Source: Flavobacteriales bacterium (GTDB taxonomy: Bacteria > Bacteroidota > Bacteroidia > Flavobacteriales_D > Crocinitomicaceae). From it: DNA of 64,000 bases. The DNA lies in assembly GCA_947447525.1 (NCBI GenBank), contig CANFJL010000009.1:62001-126000 (forward strand), read 5' to 3'. Positions 1 to 9,771 of this stretch are shown here, in pieces. Numbering within the stretch: position 1 is the first letter of the stretch; each line of letters begins with the position of its first letter. The notes under the pieces were generated by a model that was not told where the DNA came from, did not search any database, and worked only from the letters and a program-made list of their open reading frames with translations. A program made the translations under genes and the position numbers.

Positions 1-53
1 AAATGATTCGCGCATTTAAAAAGAAAATTGAAGCAGATCTTGAATTCGAATAA
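1..53 (+). CDS. 3' end of an upstream gene (partial)
   Basis: An open frame enters from the left edge (reading from base 3) and ends at a TAA at 51-53. The visible tail is about 16 residues, rich in Lys and Glu, ending in ...DLEFE. Too little is present to name the product. A strong hairpin follows 66 bases later, in keeping with a transcription unit ending here. Confidence 0.4.
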   Translation, partial: MIRAFKKKIEADLEFE

Positions 54-118
54 CTGCGTTTGCGACATTGCTAATCTTTAACTTTTAAAAAATCAATACC
101 ATCGGTTAAATTCTAATC

Positions 119-153
119 GCCCCGTCACTTGCGAAATACGCAAGTGACGGGGG
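119..153 (+). terminator. 14-bp perfect hairpin, probable terminator of the upstream gene
   Basis: Bases 120-133 and 139-152 are exact inverted repeats (arm CCCCGTCACTTGCG) around the loop AAATA. The stem is far more GC-rich than its surroundings. A clean U-run is missing; only a TTTATTATTT stretch follows at 159-169. It is either an imperfect intrinsic terminator or another structured RNA element. Confidence 0.5.
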
Positions 154-223
154 ATCGCCTTTATTATTTAGTTTGGAAGATGGGGTTTTACCCAACTACA
201 TTTGTCCAATAAAATTAATTAAT

Positions 224-1435
224 ATGAAAACAAATTTTTTATTTATTTCGACATTGCTTCTTGGATTTACCCTTGGTGCACAAAGTACAGATGCTCCCTC
301 TATTGCAGTAGCAAGCCCTTATGTTAATAATCTAACCATTAAACCAGAATCCGCCGCTAAAATGATGCGCTTGGAATTAATTAAAATGGCAAAGTATAAG
401 GTTTACGATGAATTTGACATGGCGGATGTCCTTAAAGTAAGCGATGAATTTAGGACAGGTTGTTTTGGACAACGATGCTTAGGCAAGATGGGACAAGAAC
501 TTAAAGTTGATTTCGTGGCTTGTGGTAGTTTTGATGGTTTAGGGAACAAAATAGTAGTTTCTGTAAAAATTGTAGATGTGAAAAATCAAAGCATATTTAA
601 ATCCTCGGTAAAAGAATTTGATAATCAAGAATTTGAATTGCAACGCATGATTGAAATTGTTTTGAAAGAAATGAATGGCATTTCAGTTGATAAAGTATTA
701 TCAGACAAACTTTCTTTCAAAAATGAAGTGATTACCTCTAATAATGTGGGTAAGATTAATAATTCAGGCCCTAGAGTTGGAGTTGCTATGCTAACAGGTT
801 CCCTAAATGAATTTGCTACACGATCCGAGGATCAAGGAGGATTAGGAATTGCTCCTGCAGTCAGTATGATCGGATATCAATTAGAAGGACAATATGTTGG
901 AACAGAAAATTTCTCAGCTCTAATTGAAGGAATCTTTAACGTTTCTGGTTTAGAACAAGGACAATTCATTCCTTCGATTACCATTATGAATGGTTTTCGC
1001 TTTGGAAAAGGCGGATGGGAATTTGCCTTTGGACCTGGTTTTAGTGTTAAATCAGTCGCAAAAGGTTTCTTTGATAAAGACAATAATTTTGGCACGCCAA
1101 ATCGTTATTTTTCAGAATCTGATTGGAATAATTATGCTCTAGAAACCTATGGAAACGATCCCGCCTATCAAGTAAATGGTTTTTTCCAAGCACCAAGTGC
1201 TACTGCTTTTAATAGCAGTTATAATTATAATACCTATTTGGATAAAAGAGGAACTAAGAAAATTAACACAAGTTTCGTCTTTGCTTTTGGTCGAACATTT
1301 AGAGCTGGAGCCTTAAATATCCCTGTTAATTTGTTCTATTCTTCACAAAAAGGTGGTGGTTACGCAGGAGTGAATGTTGGATTTAATGTTCAAAAAAGTA
1401 AGCAACCTATCAATAAAAGCACTGGTCATTATTAA
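224..1435 (+). CDS. exported protein with CsgG-like N-terminal domain and predicted beta-barrel C-terminus
   Basis: About 403 residues. The start is set at ATG 224, because an in-frame ATG at 173 would put 17 non-hydrophobic residues before a clear signal peptide (MKTNFLFISTLLLGFTLGAQS). Residues about 25-150 look like the alpha/beta domain of CsgG/LpoB-type envelope proteins, with a basic helix, the pattern CFGQRC-LGKMG and VDFVACGSF, then a strand naming a 'KIVDVKNQ' motif. The second half has alternating, aromatic-rich strands typical of an outer-membrane barrel in this phylum. The substrate and function are unknown. It stands alone between two hairpin terminators. Assignment to the CsgG-like fold is by eye and moderate. 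Confidence 0.75.
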   Translation: MKTNFLFISTLLLGFTLGAQSTDAPSIAVASPYVNNLTIKPESAAKMMRLELIKMAKYKVYDEFDMADVLKVSDEFRTGCFGQRCLGKMGQELKVDFVACGSFDGLGNKIVVSVKIVDVKNQSIFKSSVKEFDNQEFELQRMIEIVLKEMNGISVDKVLSDKLSFKNEVITSNNVGKINNSGPRVGVAMLTGSLNEFATRSEDQGGLGIAPAVSMIGYQLEGQYVGTENFSALIEGIFNVSGLEQGQFIPSITIMNGFRFGKGGWEFAFGPGFSVKSVAKGFFDKDNNFGTPNRYFSESDWNNYALETYGNDPAYQVNGFFQAPSATAFNSSYNYNTYLDKRGTKKINTSFVFAFGRTFRAGALNIPVNLFYSSQKGGGYAGVNVGFNVQKSKQPINKSTGHY

Positions 1436-1457
1436 TAATAATTTCTATTTAGTTTTT

Positions 1458-1484
1458 AAGGGAGCTTTTAGCTCCCTTTTTTTT
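1458..1484 (+). terminator. intrinsic terminator
   Basis: Arms AAGGGAGCT (1458-1466) and AGCTCCCTT (1470-1478) around TTT, followed by an uninterrupted T run to 1484. It lies 22 bases after the CsgG-like gene. Confidence 0.9.
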
Positions 1485-1504
1485 ATAGATTACATTTCTT
1501 TCTT

Positions 1505-1512
1505 TAAATTTG
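1505..1512 (+). promoter_or_regulatory. Bacteroidota -7 box (TAAATTTG)
   Basis: TAAATTTG matches the phylum consensus TAnnTTTG and lies 65 bases before the TTG start of the receptor-cyclase gene. No convincing -33 element is seen. Confidence 0.45.
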
Positions 1513-1577
1513 TATGCTGTAGAGATGTGTCCAAGTGTTGAACATGCAGACTCTATCAACAACTACAAAGAAAATAT

Positions 1578-4500
1578 TTGAAATATTTTTACTTATTCCT
1601 GTTTCTAACTGCTTACTCAGTTTATGGTCAATCTGACATCAGATTTACCAATTATGCTATTGCAGATGGCCTATCCCAAAGTTTTGTTACTACTGTTATT
1701 GAAGATCAACAGCATAGTATTTGGGTAGGTACGCAAGAAGGTCTTAATCAATTTAATGGCCAAAATTTCCAAGTTTTCAATAGAGAAAATTCTAAAGGTT
1801 TAGCAAGTTCCTATATTACTTCTTCCGCAAAAAGCAGGAATGGAATGCTTTGGTTTGGCTCTGCAAATGGTTTGGTTTCTTTCAATCCTATAAAAGAAGA
1901 ATTTAAAACCCATTTTCTCAATAATAGAGGTGCTTTGTTTATTGAACATTTAGTAATTGATCAACAAGATAAATTATGGATTCTTGCACAAGGGAATCTT
2001 CTATATTGTTTCGATGTTAAAAAGAATAAATTTGTTAGTCCACCAAAATCTATAAAAAAACATAAAGTTCAATTTATTTACGCATGCCCTGATGGTAAAA
2101 TGGTCTTTGTCCATGACAATAACGCGGTGTCTTATCTGTCAAAATCCAGTGAATCGTTAAGATCAATTCAGGGTCACCCTCAATGGCAAAATGGTGGACT
2201 TAGCATCTCTTCAATTTATGCCATTAAAGGGGATCAAAAAATTTATTTTGGAACCAATAAAGGTATTTATAGCTATCATTTTGGTGAAAAGAAAACTTCA
2301 CTTGCTTTTAAAAATCTGAATTCAGTTATTTCATCTGCAATCGTCGGAATAGAGAAGCATCAATCAATTTGGTATTTCGCTACGGCACGACAGGGGCTTT
2401 TTCAATATAGCGACAAGGGCAATATTTTAAATTGTACTGAAGACATTTTTCAAAAAAATACGCTATTAAATAACAATTTATCTTGCTTAACAGTGGATCA
2501 ATCTGGAGTATATTGGATTGGAAGTGAAAGAGGCCTTTCTAGTTTTAATCCAAAAGAAAGAGGCTTTTATTCGGTTGGGCCTAGCGGTGATTTGACAAAA
2601 GGATTGCCTTCTCAAAATGTTTGGAGCTTCTGTGAATTAGGATCCTACGTGTATATTGGAACTGACCTTGGTATTTCTAGAGTAAATAGGCAAACTGGAG
2701 TTTTTCAGCATTTCCAAAAAAACAAAGGTCAAAATACTGCTTTTAATACAGATGCTTCGATTCTTTGCATGACACCAAAAAATAAAAACACAATTTTCTT
2801 TGGTTGTTTTGATGGCCTTTATGAATTTACTCCAAATACAGGGAATTTCAAAAAAATAGACCTTAAATTAAAAGAGCCGCAACGTCTTCATAAACGAATC
2901 TACTCTATTGTGAAGTGGAAAGAAGAACAGTTTTTTATTGGTACCAATGCAGGTGTTCTGCTATATAATTCCAAGTCACATAAGACTGAAGTATTTGAAC
3001 ATGACAATCTTCATCCAAAAAGTACTATTTCAAAGGGAGTATGTAGAAATATTTATAAAGATAAACTCGGTAAATTTTGGTTTACAACAAGTAATGGCGG
3101 ATTAAATTTATTTGATGCTAAACGCAAATTAATTCACCCCTATTTTTTGAATGAGAAAATAATGAGTCTTACAAAAGATTTCCTTACTTCAATTTATCAA
3201 ACAGGAAAAAATGAATATTATATCGGGACTCTAGGTTCGGGACTTATTCAACTCAATACAAAGAATAATTCCATGAAGCTTTTTACAAAAAAGGAAGGCC
3301 TCCCTAATAATGTTATTTATGCCATATTACCCGGAAAAAATAAGGATATATGGATGAGTACCAATCGAGGATTGGCGTCCATTAATACAGCAACTTATGA
3401 AATAAAAAAATTCAATGAAATTAATGGTTTAGTATGTAATGAATTTAATTCAAATGCCTATTTCCGTGCATTCAATGGGGAACTTTTCTTTGGAGGTATT
3501 TATGGCTACAGTCATTTTAATCCGAATGAAATAAATAACAATTCCCTTGTCACTGGGCTGAATATCATAAAAATAACGATTGATCCAAATAAAGCCCACC
3601 CTAAAGGAGAAATCATAAATGCTTATTCACTTAAGAACAAAAAAAATAATCAAATTGAATTAGATTACCATCAACGAAGCTTTACAGTTCATTTTCAAGC
3701 AAGTAATTTAACGGCTCCTTCGCTCATCAATTACAAGTATATTTTAGTCGGTGATCAAATTGACACCAAGAATTTTTCACTGACGAATGACTTAAATTTT
3801 AATGCCTTATCCGCTGGAGAATATCACCTAGAAATTTTTGCAAAAATCGGAGATGGCCCTTGGTCTACAGAGCCTGCAGTGCTCAATTTTAAAATAAATC
3901 CGCCCTATTGGGCAACTTGGTGGTATTGGACTATAATTATTATTGTAACCGGTCTCGTAGTTCTTGTTTTGATCAAACAAAGAATTGAACATGTCCGCCG
4001 TGATAAAGTGAAACTTGAAGTTAAAATTGCAAAGCGTACAAAAGAGATTAGAGATCAAAAGACACAAATTGAAATTCAAAATGAACTGATAAAGGAAGAA
4101 AAAAATAAAGTTGTTGAGCAACAGGGCCTTTTAATGAAAGAGAAGGAGAAAGCGGAACAATGGCTTAAAAACGCGCTTCCATTAGAGGTAATCAAAGAGC
4201 TAAAAATGCGTGGAAAAGTTCAAGCAAAGGCTTATGAATCCGTTTCTGTAATGTTTACTGATGTGGTTGGGTTTACTAAAATTGCTGAATCCATGTCACC
4301 CACCCGCCTTGTGTCAAAGCTAGATGTTATTTTCAAAAAATTCGATGCCATATCTGTTTCAAACAATCTAGAGAAAATAAAAACAATTGGAGATGCCTAC
4401 ATGGTTGCAGGGGGAATTCCTGAAAAAAACTCCACCCATCCCATTGATACGTGTATTGCAGCCCTCCAAATGCAACATTATATGCAGAAACTTAAATATG

Positions 4501-5459
4501 AAGCTATTGCAAATTATAAAGATTATTGGAGTTTGAGAATTGGAATAAATACTGGGCCTGTTACTACTGGTGTTATTGGAAAATTAAAAATTGCTTACGA
4601 TGTTTGGGGCGCTACTGTGAATCAAGCACAGCGTATGGAAATGCTTTCTGAACCTGGAAAAGTAACGGTTTCAGGAAACACTTTCTTATTTGTGGAGCCT
4701 TATTTTGAATGTGAATTCAAAGGAAAAGCTCAGACCAAATCTAAAACGCTAGTAGATATGTATGTCGTGCATCGCATCAAGCCTGAATTATCAGAGCATG
4801 GCGAGGGACTCATACCAAATGATAGGTTTTATCAAATTGTTCAATTACACTTTTTTAGTAATATAAAATATTATAAAGTGGAACATCAAATTCTAAAAAA
4901 GTTAAGTGTTGGATTGTCTGAAGATCTCTTGTATCATTCAGTTAAACATACAAAGGATGTTGTAAAAGCAGTCGAGCGAATTGCACTAATTGAAGGAGTT
5001 ACAGATGAAGGTTTATTTTTATTAAAAACAGCTGCACTTTTTCATGATGCAGGGTTTATTAAACAATATGATAGCAATGAGGCAATTGGGGCACAAATGG
5101 CCTTAGATATTTTGCCTAAATATGGCTATACCGAACAACATATTAAAACCATTGTTTCGCTTATTTATGTAACTGAAATCCCTCATAAACCTGTAAATAA
5201 ATTGCAGGAAATTATGTGTGATGCTGATCTTGATTATCTTGGACGAGACGACTTTGAGGTTATTTCAGATCGCTTGCGACAAGAATTAAGGAAAATGGGT
5301 AAAATTAACAGTGACCGTGCTTGGGATGAGATTCAAGTAGTCTTCCTGAAACAACACCGCTATTTTAGCGCAACCTCCATTGCTACGCGTCAAGCTAAAA
5401 AAGAGGAAAATTTAGCCTTTGTTGAAAATCGCCTAATTGAAAATCGTTACCAAGATTAA
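1578..5459 (+). CDS. membrane receptor: two-component-type beta-propeller, Y_Y_Y domain, class III adenylate cyclase, HD phosphohydrolase domain
   Basis: 1293 residues, starting at TTG 1578; no in-frame ATG fits the signal peptide that follows. Residues about 20-680 are propeller blades of the Reg_prop type (repeated 'IWVGTQEGL', 'MWFGSANGL', 'YWIGSERGL'). A Y_Y_Y-like domain follows, then one membrane helix (about 781-803), a Lys/Glu-rich coiled coil (about 805-875), the cyclase domain (about 885-1065) and an HD domain (about 1110-1275). Cyclase residues visible: metal Asp895 (FTDVVGFT) and Asp939 (TIGDAYM), adenine-type Lys935 and Asp1008, transition-state Asn1015 and Arg1019. The Lys/Asp pair predicts cAMP rather than cGMP. 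HD ligands visible: His1120 or His1124, His1156-Asp1157, Asp1215/1217. The expected topology is a periplasmic sensor with cytoplasmic catalysis. What the HD domain hydrolyses is unknown. Confidence 0.9.
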   Translation: MKYFYLFLFLTAYSVYGQSDIRFTNYAIADGLSQSFVTTVIEDQQHSIWVGTQEGLNQFNGQNFQVFNRENSKGLASSYITSSAKSRNGMLWFGSANGLVSFNPIKEEFKTHFLNNRGALFIEHLVIDQQDKLWILAQGNLLYCFDVKKNKFVSPPKSIKKHKVQFIYACPDGKMVFVHDNNAVSYLSKSSESLRSIQGHPQWQNGGLSISSIYAIKGDQKIYFGTNKGIYSYHFGEKKTSLAFKNLNSVISSAIVGIEKHQSIWYFATARQGLFQYSDKGNILNCTEDIFQKNTLLNNNLSCLTVDQSGVYWIGSERGLSSFNPKERGFYSVGPSGDLTKGLPSQNVWSFCELGSYVYIGTDLGISRVNRQTGVFQHFQKNKGQNTAFNTDASILCMTPKNKNTIFFGCFDGLYEFTPNTGNFKKIDLKLKEPQRLHKRIYSIVKWKEEQFFIGTNAGVLLYNSKSHKTEVFEHDNLHPKSTISKGVCRNIYKDKLGKFWFTTSNGGLNLFDAKRKLIHPYFLNEKIMSLTKDFLTSIYQTGKNEYYIGTLGSGLIQLNTKNNSMKLFTKKEGLPNNVIYAILPGKNKDIWMSTNRGLASINTATYEIKKFNEINGLVCNEFNSNAYFRAFNGELFFGGIYGYSHFNPNEINNNSLVTGLNIIKITIDPNKAHPKGEIINAYSLKNKKNNQIELDYHQRSFTVHFQASNLTAPSLINYKYILVGDQIDTKNFSLTNDLNFNALSAGEYHLEIFAKIGDGPWSTEPAVLNFKINPPYWATWWYWTIIIIVTGLVVLVLIKQRIEHVRRDKVKLEVKIAKRTKEIRDQKTQIEIQNELIKEEKNKVVEQQGLLMKEKEKAEQWLKNALPLEVIKELKMRGKVQAKAYESVSVMFTDVVGFTKIAESMSPTRLVSKLDVIFKKFDAISVSNNLEKIKTIGDAYMVAGGIPEKNSTHPIDTCIAALQMQHYMQKLKYEAIANYKDYWSLRIGINTGPVTTGVIGKLKIAYDVWGATVNQAQRMEMLSEPGKVTVSGNTFLFVEPYFECEFKGKAQTKSKTLVDMYVVHRIKPELSEHGEGLIPNDRFYQIVQLHFFSNIKYYKVEHQILKKLSVGLSEDLLYHSVKHTKDVVKAVERIALIEGVTDEGLFLLKTAALFHDAGFIKQYDSNEAIGAQMALDILPKYGYTEQHIKTIVSLIYVTEIPHKPVNKLQEIMCDADLDYLGRDDFEVISDRLRQELRKMGKINSDRAWDEIQVVFLKQHRYFSATSIATRQAKKEENLAFVENRLIENRYQD

Positions 5460-5460
5460 A

Positions 5461-6180
5461 TTATAAATCCCTACTAGTGTTTTTGGCACCAGTTGATTTT
5501 ACTTTCTTCTTGTCCTTATACAATTTGACATTATAAATATAACTAAGACTCAATATCTGCTTATTTACAGGAGCTGGAAGATTTATTTTTTGATCAAACA
5601 TATAGCCAATCTGTATCTGATGCGGACCATTTAGATCTAAACTTCCTCCAATAAAGTATCTAATTTCATTGAATCTTCTGCCCAAATCAGAATAATTTGG
5701 ATCGTAGAAGAATTCGGCGCTGATCAGAGGAGATATTACACTATTATTGATATCATATTCAATACTCGGTTTTATTCTAATTGCTTTATCAAACTCTGGA
5801 TCGTATTGTGAATTAAGATGAGAAAATTGGTATTGGTATCTGAATCTTAAGCCAGCTGACAAGCGTTTTTTTTGGTAGTTGAATTGGGCATTAAAATTTA
5901 CTCTACTGTATGCTTGATATGTGGCATCTAATTGTTTTTTCATTACATATCGAAAATCTACGGAGGGTCGAAACCAATCACATACTTTATATTTAAAACT
6001 AATTTGAGGAAATACAGTTGCAAACCCATTTTCTCCTATACGATTCGTCCAATCTGCTCCAATTCCTACACGCTTACTCAAGGCTAATTTCGCCCCGGTT
6101 TCAGTCCAAGTCTGAAATATATTGGTTTGCCCAAAACTAAAGCTGCTTATGAATATGCTGAATAAAAAGAGATATCGCAT
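5461..6180 (-). CDS. DUF2490-type outer-membrane protein
   Basis: 239 residues with a signal peptide ending SFSFGQ. The rest is alternating aromatic/basic strands, with the early 'WTETGAKLALSKRVGIG' and later 'IGYMFDQKIN' and 'LSYIYN' segments seen in DUF2490 barrels. It converges on the receptor-cyclase gene, with a single base between the stop codons. It is the second gene of a pair, 5 bases after the lipoprotein gene. Another DUF2490 gene lies at the right edge of the window. Function unknown. Confidence 0.75.
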   Translation of the reverse strand: MRYLFLFSIFISSFSFGQTNIFQTWTETGAKLALSKRVGIGADWTNRIGENGFATVFPQISFKYKVCDWFRPSVDFRYVMKKQLDATYQAYSRVNFNAQFNYQKKRLSAGLRFRYQYQFSHLNSQYDPEFDKAIRIKPSIEYDINNSVISPLISAEFFYDPNYSDLGRRFNEIRYFIGGSLDLNGPHQIQIGYMFDQKINLPAPVNKQILSLSYIYNVKLYKDKKKVKSTGAKNTSRDL

Positions 6181-6185
6181 TTAAC

Positions 6186-6593
6186 TTATATTTTTTTCTT
6201 CAGGGTGATGGTTCCAAGATCTACCACTTGATCTTTAGAAGTGATTTCTATCTCTGAAAATACCACCTCTTGTAGTGAAGAGCAGGGATAACAATTTTCA
6301 TATACGAAAACAGTGTATTTTCCAGGTCTTAGATATTTAAACTGAAAGCTACCGTCATAACTAGATTTAATGTCATCATCAAAATAAGTATCTGCAGTCC
6401 CATAAACAATATATACATTTTCGTCTGCAAGAACTCCCGTTCCATTAAATAAAGTCAATTGCTTGTCGCTATAAAATTGACCACTTAATTTCCCAGTGAT
6501 CATAGCCTTTCCACCCAAGCCTTCCACCTTAGTACAACCTAGAAAACTAAAGGCTATTAGTGTAATAAACACAATTTTAATTAACAGTTTCAT
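6186..6593 (-). CDS. lipoprotein with a carboxypeptidase-regulatory-like beta-sandwich
   Basis: 135 residues. A lipobox (FSFLGC) gives a mature Cys at about residue 20. The rest reads as one prealbumin-like domain: 'GTGVLADENVYIVYG', 'YDGSFQFKYLRPGKYTVFVYE', ending in a basic tail. Such domains are common in Bacteroidota surface lipoproteins and bind or support partner proteins rather than catalyse. A Cys pair (CYPCSS) may form a disulfide. It is first in a two-gene operon with the DUF2490 protein, suggesting both act at the outer membrane. Confidence 0.7.
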   Translation of the reverse strand: MKLLIKIVFITLIAFSFLGCTKVEGLGGKAMITGKLSGQFYSDKQLTLFNGTGVLADENVYIVYGTADTYFDDDIKSSYDGSFQFKYLRPGKYTVFVYENCYPCSSLQEVVFSEIEITSKDQVVDLGTITLKKKI

Positions 6594-6708
6594 AATAATA
6601 GTTTATTTTTAAGGTAAAATTAACAACTTTTTGATAGTTCATGCGTCAAGTTGGTAGGTATTTCTATTTCAACTGATTAGTAACTGAATTAATGTTAAAC
6701 TTGCTAGA

Positions 6709-9700
6709 ATGATAAAAAAATTACTCTTTATTCTTATTTTTTTCAGCACTTCCCTAAGTTTTGGGCAAGTATTGATCAACGAATATTCTTGTTCTAATAT
6801 ATCTGGAATCAATGATGCATACGGTCAAAAAGAAGATTGGATTGAGCTCTATAATACTACCGGAACTGCTATTAATCTAACAGGTTGGTATTTATCAGAT
6901 AAGGCTACTAACCTAACCAAATGGCAAATTCCTAGCGGGACAATTGCTGCAAATGGCTTCAAAATGGCCTTTTGTACCAAAAGGAATTTAGTAAACGGCA
7001 ATGAATATCATCCCAATTTCAGCCTTTCTCAAACGGAAGGAGATTGGATTATTCTCTTAAATCCTTCCTTGATTGTTGTAGATTCTTTTAAAATAGTTCA
7101 CATGACAAAGTCCGACCATTCTGTGGGTCGAACTACCAACGGAGCAGCAACTTTTAGTCTGTTTACCACCCCAACTCCAAATGCCAATAATACAGGAGCT
7201 CAAAATTTCTATACCCCAACACCTATTTTAAGTCTAGCTGCAGGTTTTTATCCCACTTCACAAATTGTTAGTATTACTTGTCCGGATCCTTCAGCGACTA
7301 TTCGTTATACCTTGGACGGATCAGATCCTTTGGTTACTTCGCCAATTTATACATCGGCTATTACCATTGCCACAACTAAAGTGTTAAGAGCCGCCGCATT
7401 TAGCACCAACTTACCTTCTTTTAATACAACCAACACTTATTTTATTAATGTAACGCATTCTATTCCAGTAGTATCTGTCTGTAGTCAAGGGGTGTATACT
7501 TTACTTCAAGGAACACAAAGTAATCCTGTTGGTTCCTTTGAATTATTTGAGGATAATGGGGTATTTATTGATGAAGGGCAAGGAGAATTTAATAAACACG
7601 GAAATGATTCCTGGGCCTATCAACAAAGAGGATTTGATTTTGTCTTAAGAGATGAATTCGGTTATAATGCTGATTTAGAGCACCTAATTTTTCCTGAAAA
7701 AACTAGAGATAATTTTCAGCGTTTAATTTTAAAACCTGCAGCAAATGATAATTACCCATTTTCTAGCGGTGGCGCTCATATTCGTGATGCATTCGTTCAT
7801 ACACTCTCTGATCGAGCCGATTTGAAGTTGGATGAAAGAACATGGAGACCAGCAATTTTATACGTTAATGGTCAATATTGGGGTGTTTATGAAATTCGTG
7901 AGAAAGCAGACGACGCTGACTTTACTGATTTCTATTGCAATCAGGATAAATATCATTTGCGCTATTTGAAAACTTGGGGAGGTACCTGGGAAGAATATGG
8001 AACACCAAATGCTTTGCCCGATTGGAATACCCTAAAAAATTATATTGCAGCTAATAATATGGGTAACGCTGCTAATTTTGCGCATGTTGATAGTTTATTA
8101 AATTGGAAATCTCTTTCAGATTATTTTATGTTCAATTCTTATGTTGTTACTATGGATTGGCTCAACTGGAATACTGCATGGTGGAGAGGAACTGATACCA
8201 GTGGTGATCATACCAAATGGCGCTATACCCTTTGGGATATGGATGCCACTTTCGGTCATTATATTAATTATACTGGTATTCCCGATCCTTCTGCAAACGC
8301 AGACCCTTGTAATGTAGAATCTTTGCCAAATCCAGGTGGGCAAGGACATACAAGTATAATACAAAAGTTAATCAATGAAAATCCAATTGTCCATCAGTAT
8401 TATGTCACCCGATATATTGACTTACTCAACACAAAACTTTCCTGTTCCTATGTAATCCCGCTGCTCGATAGTATGATTGCAGAAATTACCCCAGAAATGC
8501 CTGGTCAAATTGCCAAATGGGGTGGAAATATGACGACGTGGCTCAATAATGTCCAAGCCTTAAGGGATTATATTAATCTGCGCTGTACAGCACTGACCCA
8601 AGGGCTCATTGATTGTTATACTTTAACAGGACCCTTTCCTGTAACTTTTGACGTGACTCCTGTAAATGCCGGAACAATTAAAGTGAATTCAATTTGGGCA
8701 CCAAGCTATCCATGGTCAACTACCTATTTTGGGGGTATTCAAACCAATATAGTAGCCAAAGCAAATGTCGGTTATGTGTTTAGCCATTGGACCTATACCA
8801 CCGGACCATTAGCTTTACCTATTGCGCAAGACACCAACAGTATTGCTGTGATGGGACCAGAAAATATCGTTGCTGTATTTATTCCAGACAATCCAGACAT
8901 GGATGGTGATGGCGTATTGAATGTAGATGAAGTACTTGCTGGAACAAATCCCAATAATCCTGATACAGATGGTGATGGTGAAAATGACTTAATTGAAATT
9001 GGCGCAAATCCTTCTACTCCATTAGATACAGATGGAGATGGAATTATTGACGCATTGGATTCTTCGATACTTGATACTGACGGCGATGGTGTTTTTGATG
9101 AGCAAGATCCAGCCAATACGGACCCTTGTATTCCAAATCCAAATTCCCCTAATTGTGATTTAGATGGGGATGGCTTGACAACAAGTCAAGAAAATGCTAA
9201 TGGTACTAATCCTTCTAATCCCGATACAGACGGTGATGGCATCAACGATGGAACAGAAGTACTTAATGGAACTGACCCTCTCAATCCATGTGACCCAGAT
9301 GATACCTTGCCAGGTTGTCAAATTGATACTGATGGCGATGGCTTGACAGATGCTCAAGAAGGTGTTTTAGGGACCAATCCAACCAATCCTGATACCGATG
9401 GTGATGGAATTAGTGATGGTGCAGAAGTTGCCAATGGATCCAATCCACTTGATAAATGTGATCCAAATGCTACTTCACCAGATTGCTCCATGGGAATTCA
9501 TATCCCAACAGCCTTCTCTCCAAATGGTGTAGGAAATGAACAAAACAATAATTATTCAATCATCGTAGGGATGGATGTCGCTTCTTTTACCTTTAGTGTT
9601 TTTGATCGATGGGGAAATACAATGTATTCTTCCAGCCAAAAGAATTTCAAATGGGATGGATCTTTTAAAGGTATGACTTGTAATTCTGGGGTTTATGCCT

Positions 9701-9771
9701 ACATAGTAGATGTTGTTTATTTAAATGGAAAAAAAGAAACACTTTCTGGAAATATCACTTTAATTCGATGA
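6709..9771 (+). CDS. T9SS-secreted protein: lamin-tail domain, chitobiase-like domain, CotH kinase domain, TSP3 repeats, gliding-type CTD
   Basis: 1020 residues. Order: signal peptide (1-19); lamin-tail domain (about 20-150, '[22 protein letters not shown]'-like); chitobiase/FN3-like domain (about 165-245, '[12 protein letters not shown]'); CotH-type kinase fold (about 245-620, with '[17 protein letters not shown]' and 'LWDMDATFG'); a cell-surface beta repeat (about 640-720); five or more calcium-binding TSP3 repeats with DTDGDG cores (about 726-925); a gliding-motility-associated C-terminal domain (928-1020, 'FDRWGNTMY', 'GNITLIR'). CotH proteins phosphorylate or bind secreted proteins, so extracellular kinase activity is possible. 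The four-base overlap with the next gene, a PorP/SprF protein, fits export and anchoring through T9SS. Confidence 0.9.
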   Translation: MIKKLLFILIFFSTSLSFGQVLINEYSCSNISGINDAYGQKEDWIELYNTTGTAINLTGWYLSDKATNLTKWQIPSGTIAANGFKMAFCTKRNLVNGNEYHPNFSLSQTEGDWIILLNPSLIVVDSFKIVHMTKSDHSVGRTTNGAATFSLFTTPTPNANNTGAQNFYTPTPILSLAAGFYPTSQIVSITCPDPSATIRYTLDGSDPLVTSPIYTSAITIATTKVLRAAAFSTNLPSFNTTNTYFINVTHSIPVVSVCSQGVYTLLQGTQSNPVGSFELFEDNGVFIDEGQGEFNKHGNDSWAYQQRGFDFVLRDEFGYNADLEHLIFPEKTRDNFQRLILKPAANDNYPFSSGGAHIRDAFVHTLSDRADLKLDERTWRPAILYVNGQYWGVYEIREKADDADFTDFYCNQDKYHLRYLKTWGGTWEEYGTPNALPDWNTLKNYIAANNMGNAANFAHVDSLLNWKSLSDYFMFNSYVVTMDWLNWNTAWWRGTDTSGDHTKWRYTLWDMDATFGHYINYTGIPDPSANADPCNVESLPNPGGQGHTSIIQKLINENPIVHQYYVTRYIDLLNTKLSCSYVIPLLDSMIAEITPEMPGQIAKWGGNMTTWLNNVQALRDYINLRCTALTQGLIDCYTLTGPFPVTFDVTPVNAGTIKVNSIWAPSYPWSTTYFGGIQTNIVAKANVGYVFSHWTYTTGPLALPIAQDTNSIAVMGPENIVAVFIPDNPDMDGDGVLNVDEVLAGTNPNNPDTDGDGENDLIEIGANPSTPLDTDGDGIIDALDSSILDTDGDGVFDEQDPANTDPCIPNPNSPNCDLDGDGLTTSQENANGTNPSNPDTDGDGINDGTEVLNGTDPLNPCDPDDTLPGCQIDTDGDGLTDAQEGVLGTNPTNPDTDGDGISDGAEVANGSNPLDKCDPNATSPDCSMGIHIPTAFSPNGVGNEQNNNYSIIVGMDVASFTFSVFDRWGNTMYSSSQKNFKWDGSFKGMTCNSGVYAYIVDVVYLNGKKETLSGNITLIR

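Noticed and set aside
8793-9357. Minus-strand open frames inside the TSP3 repeat region
   Set aside because: They are mirror frames of the Asp-Gly-rich repeats, whose GAT/GGT codons leave few antisense stops.
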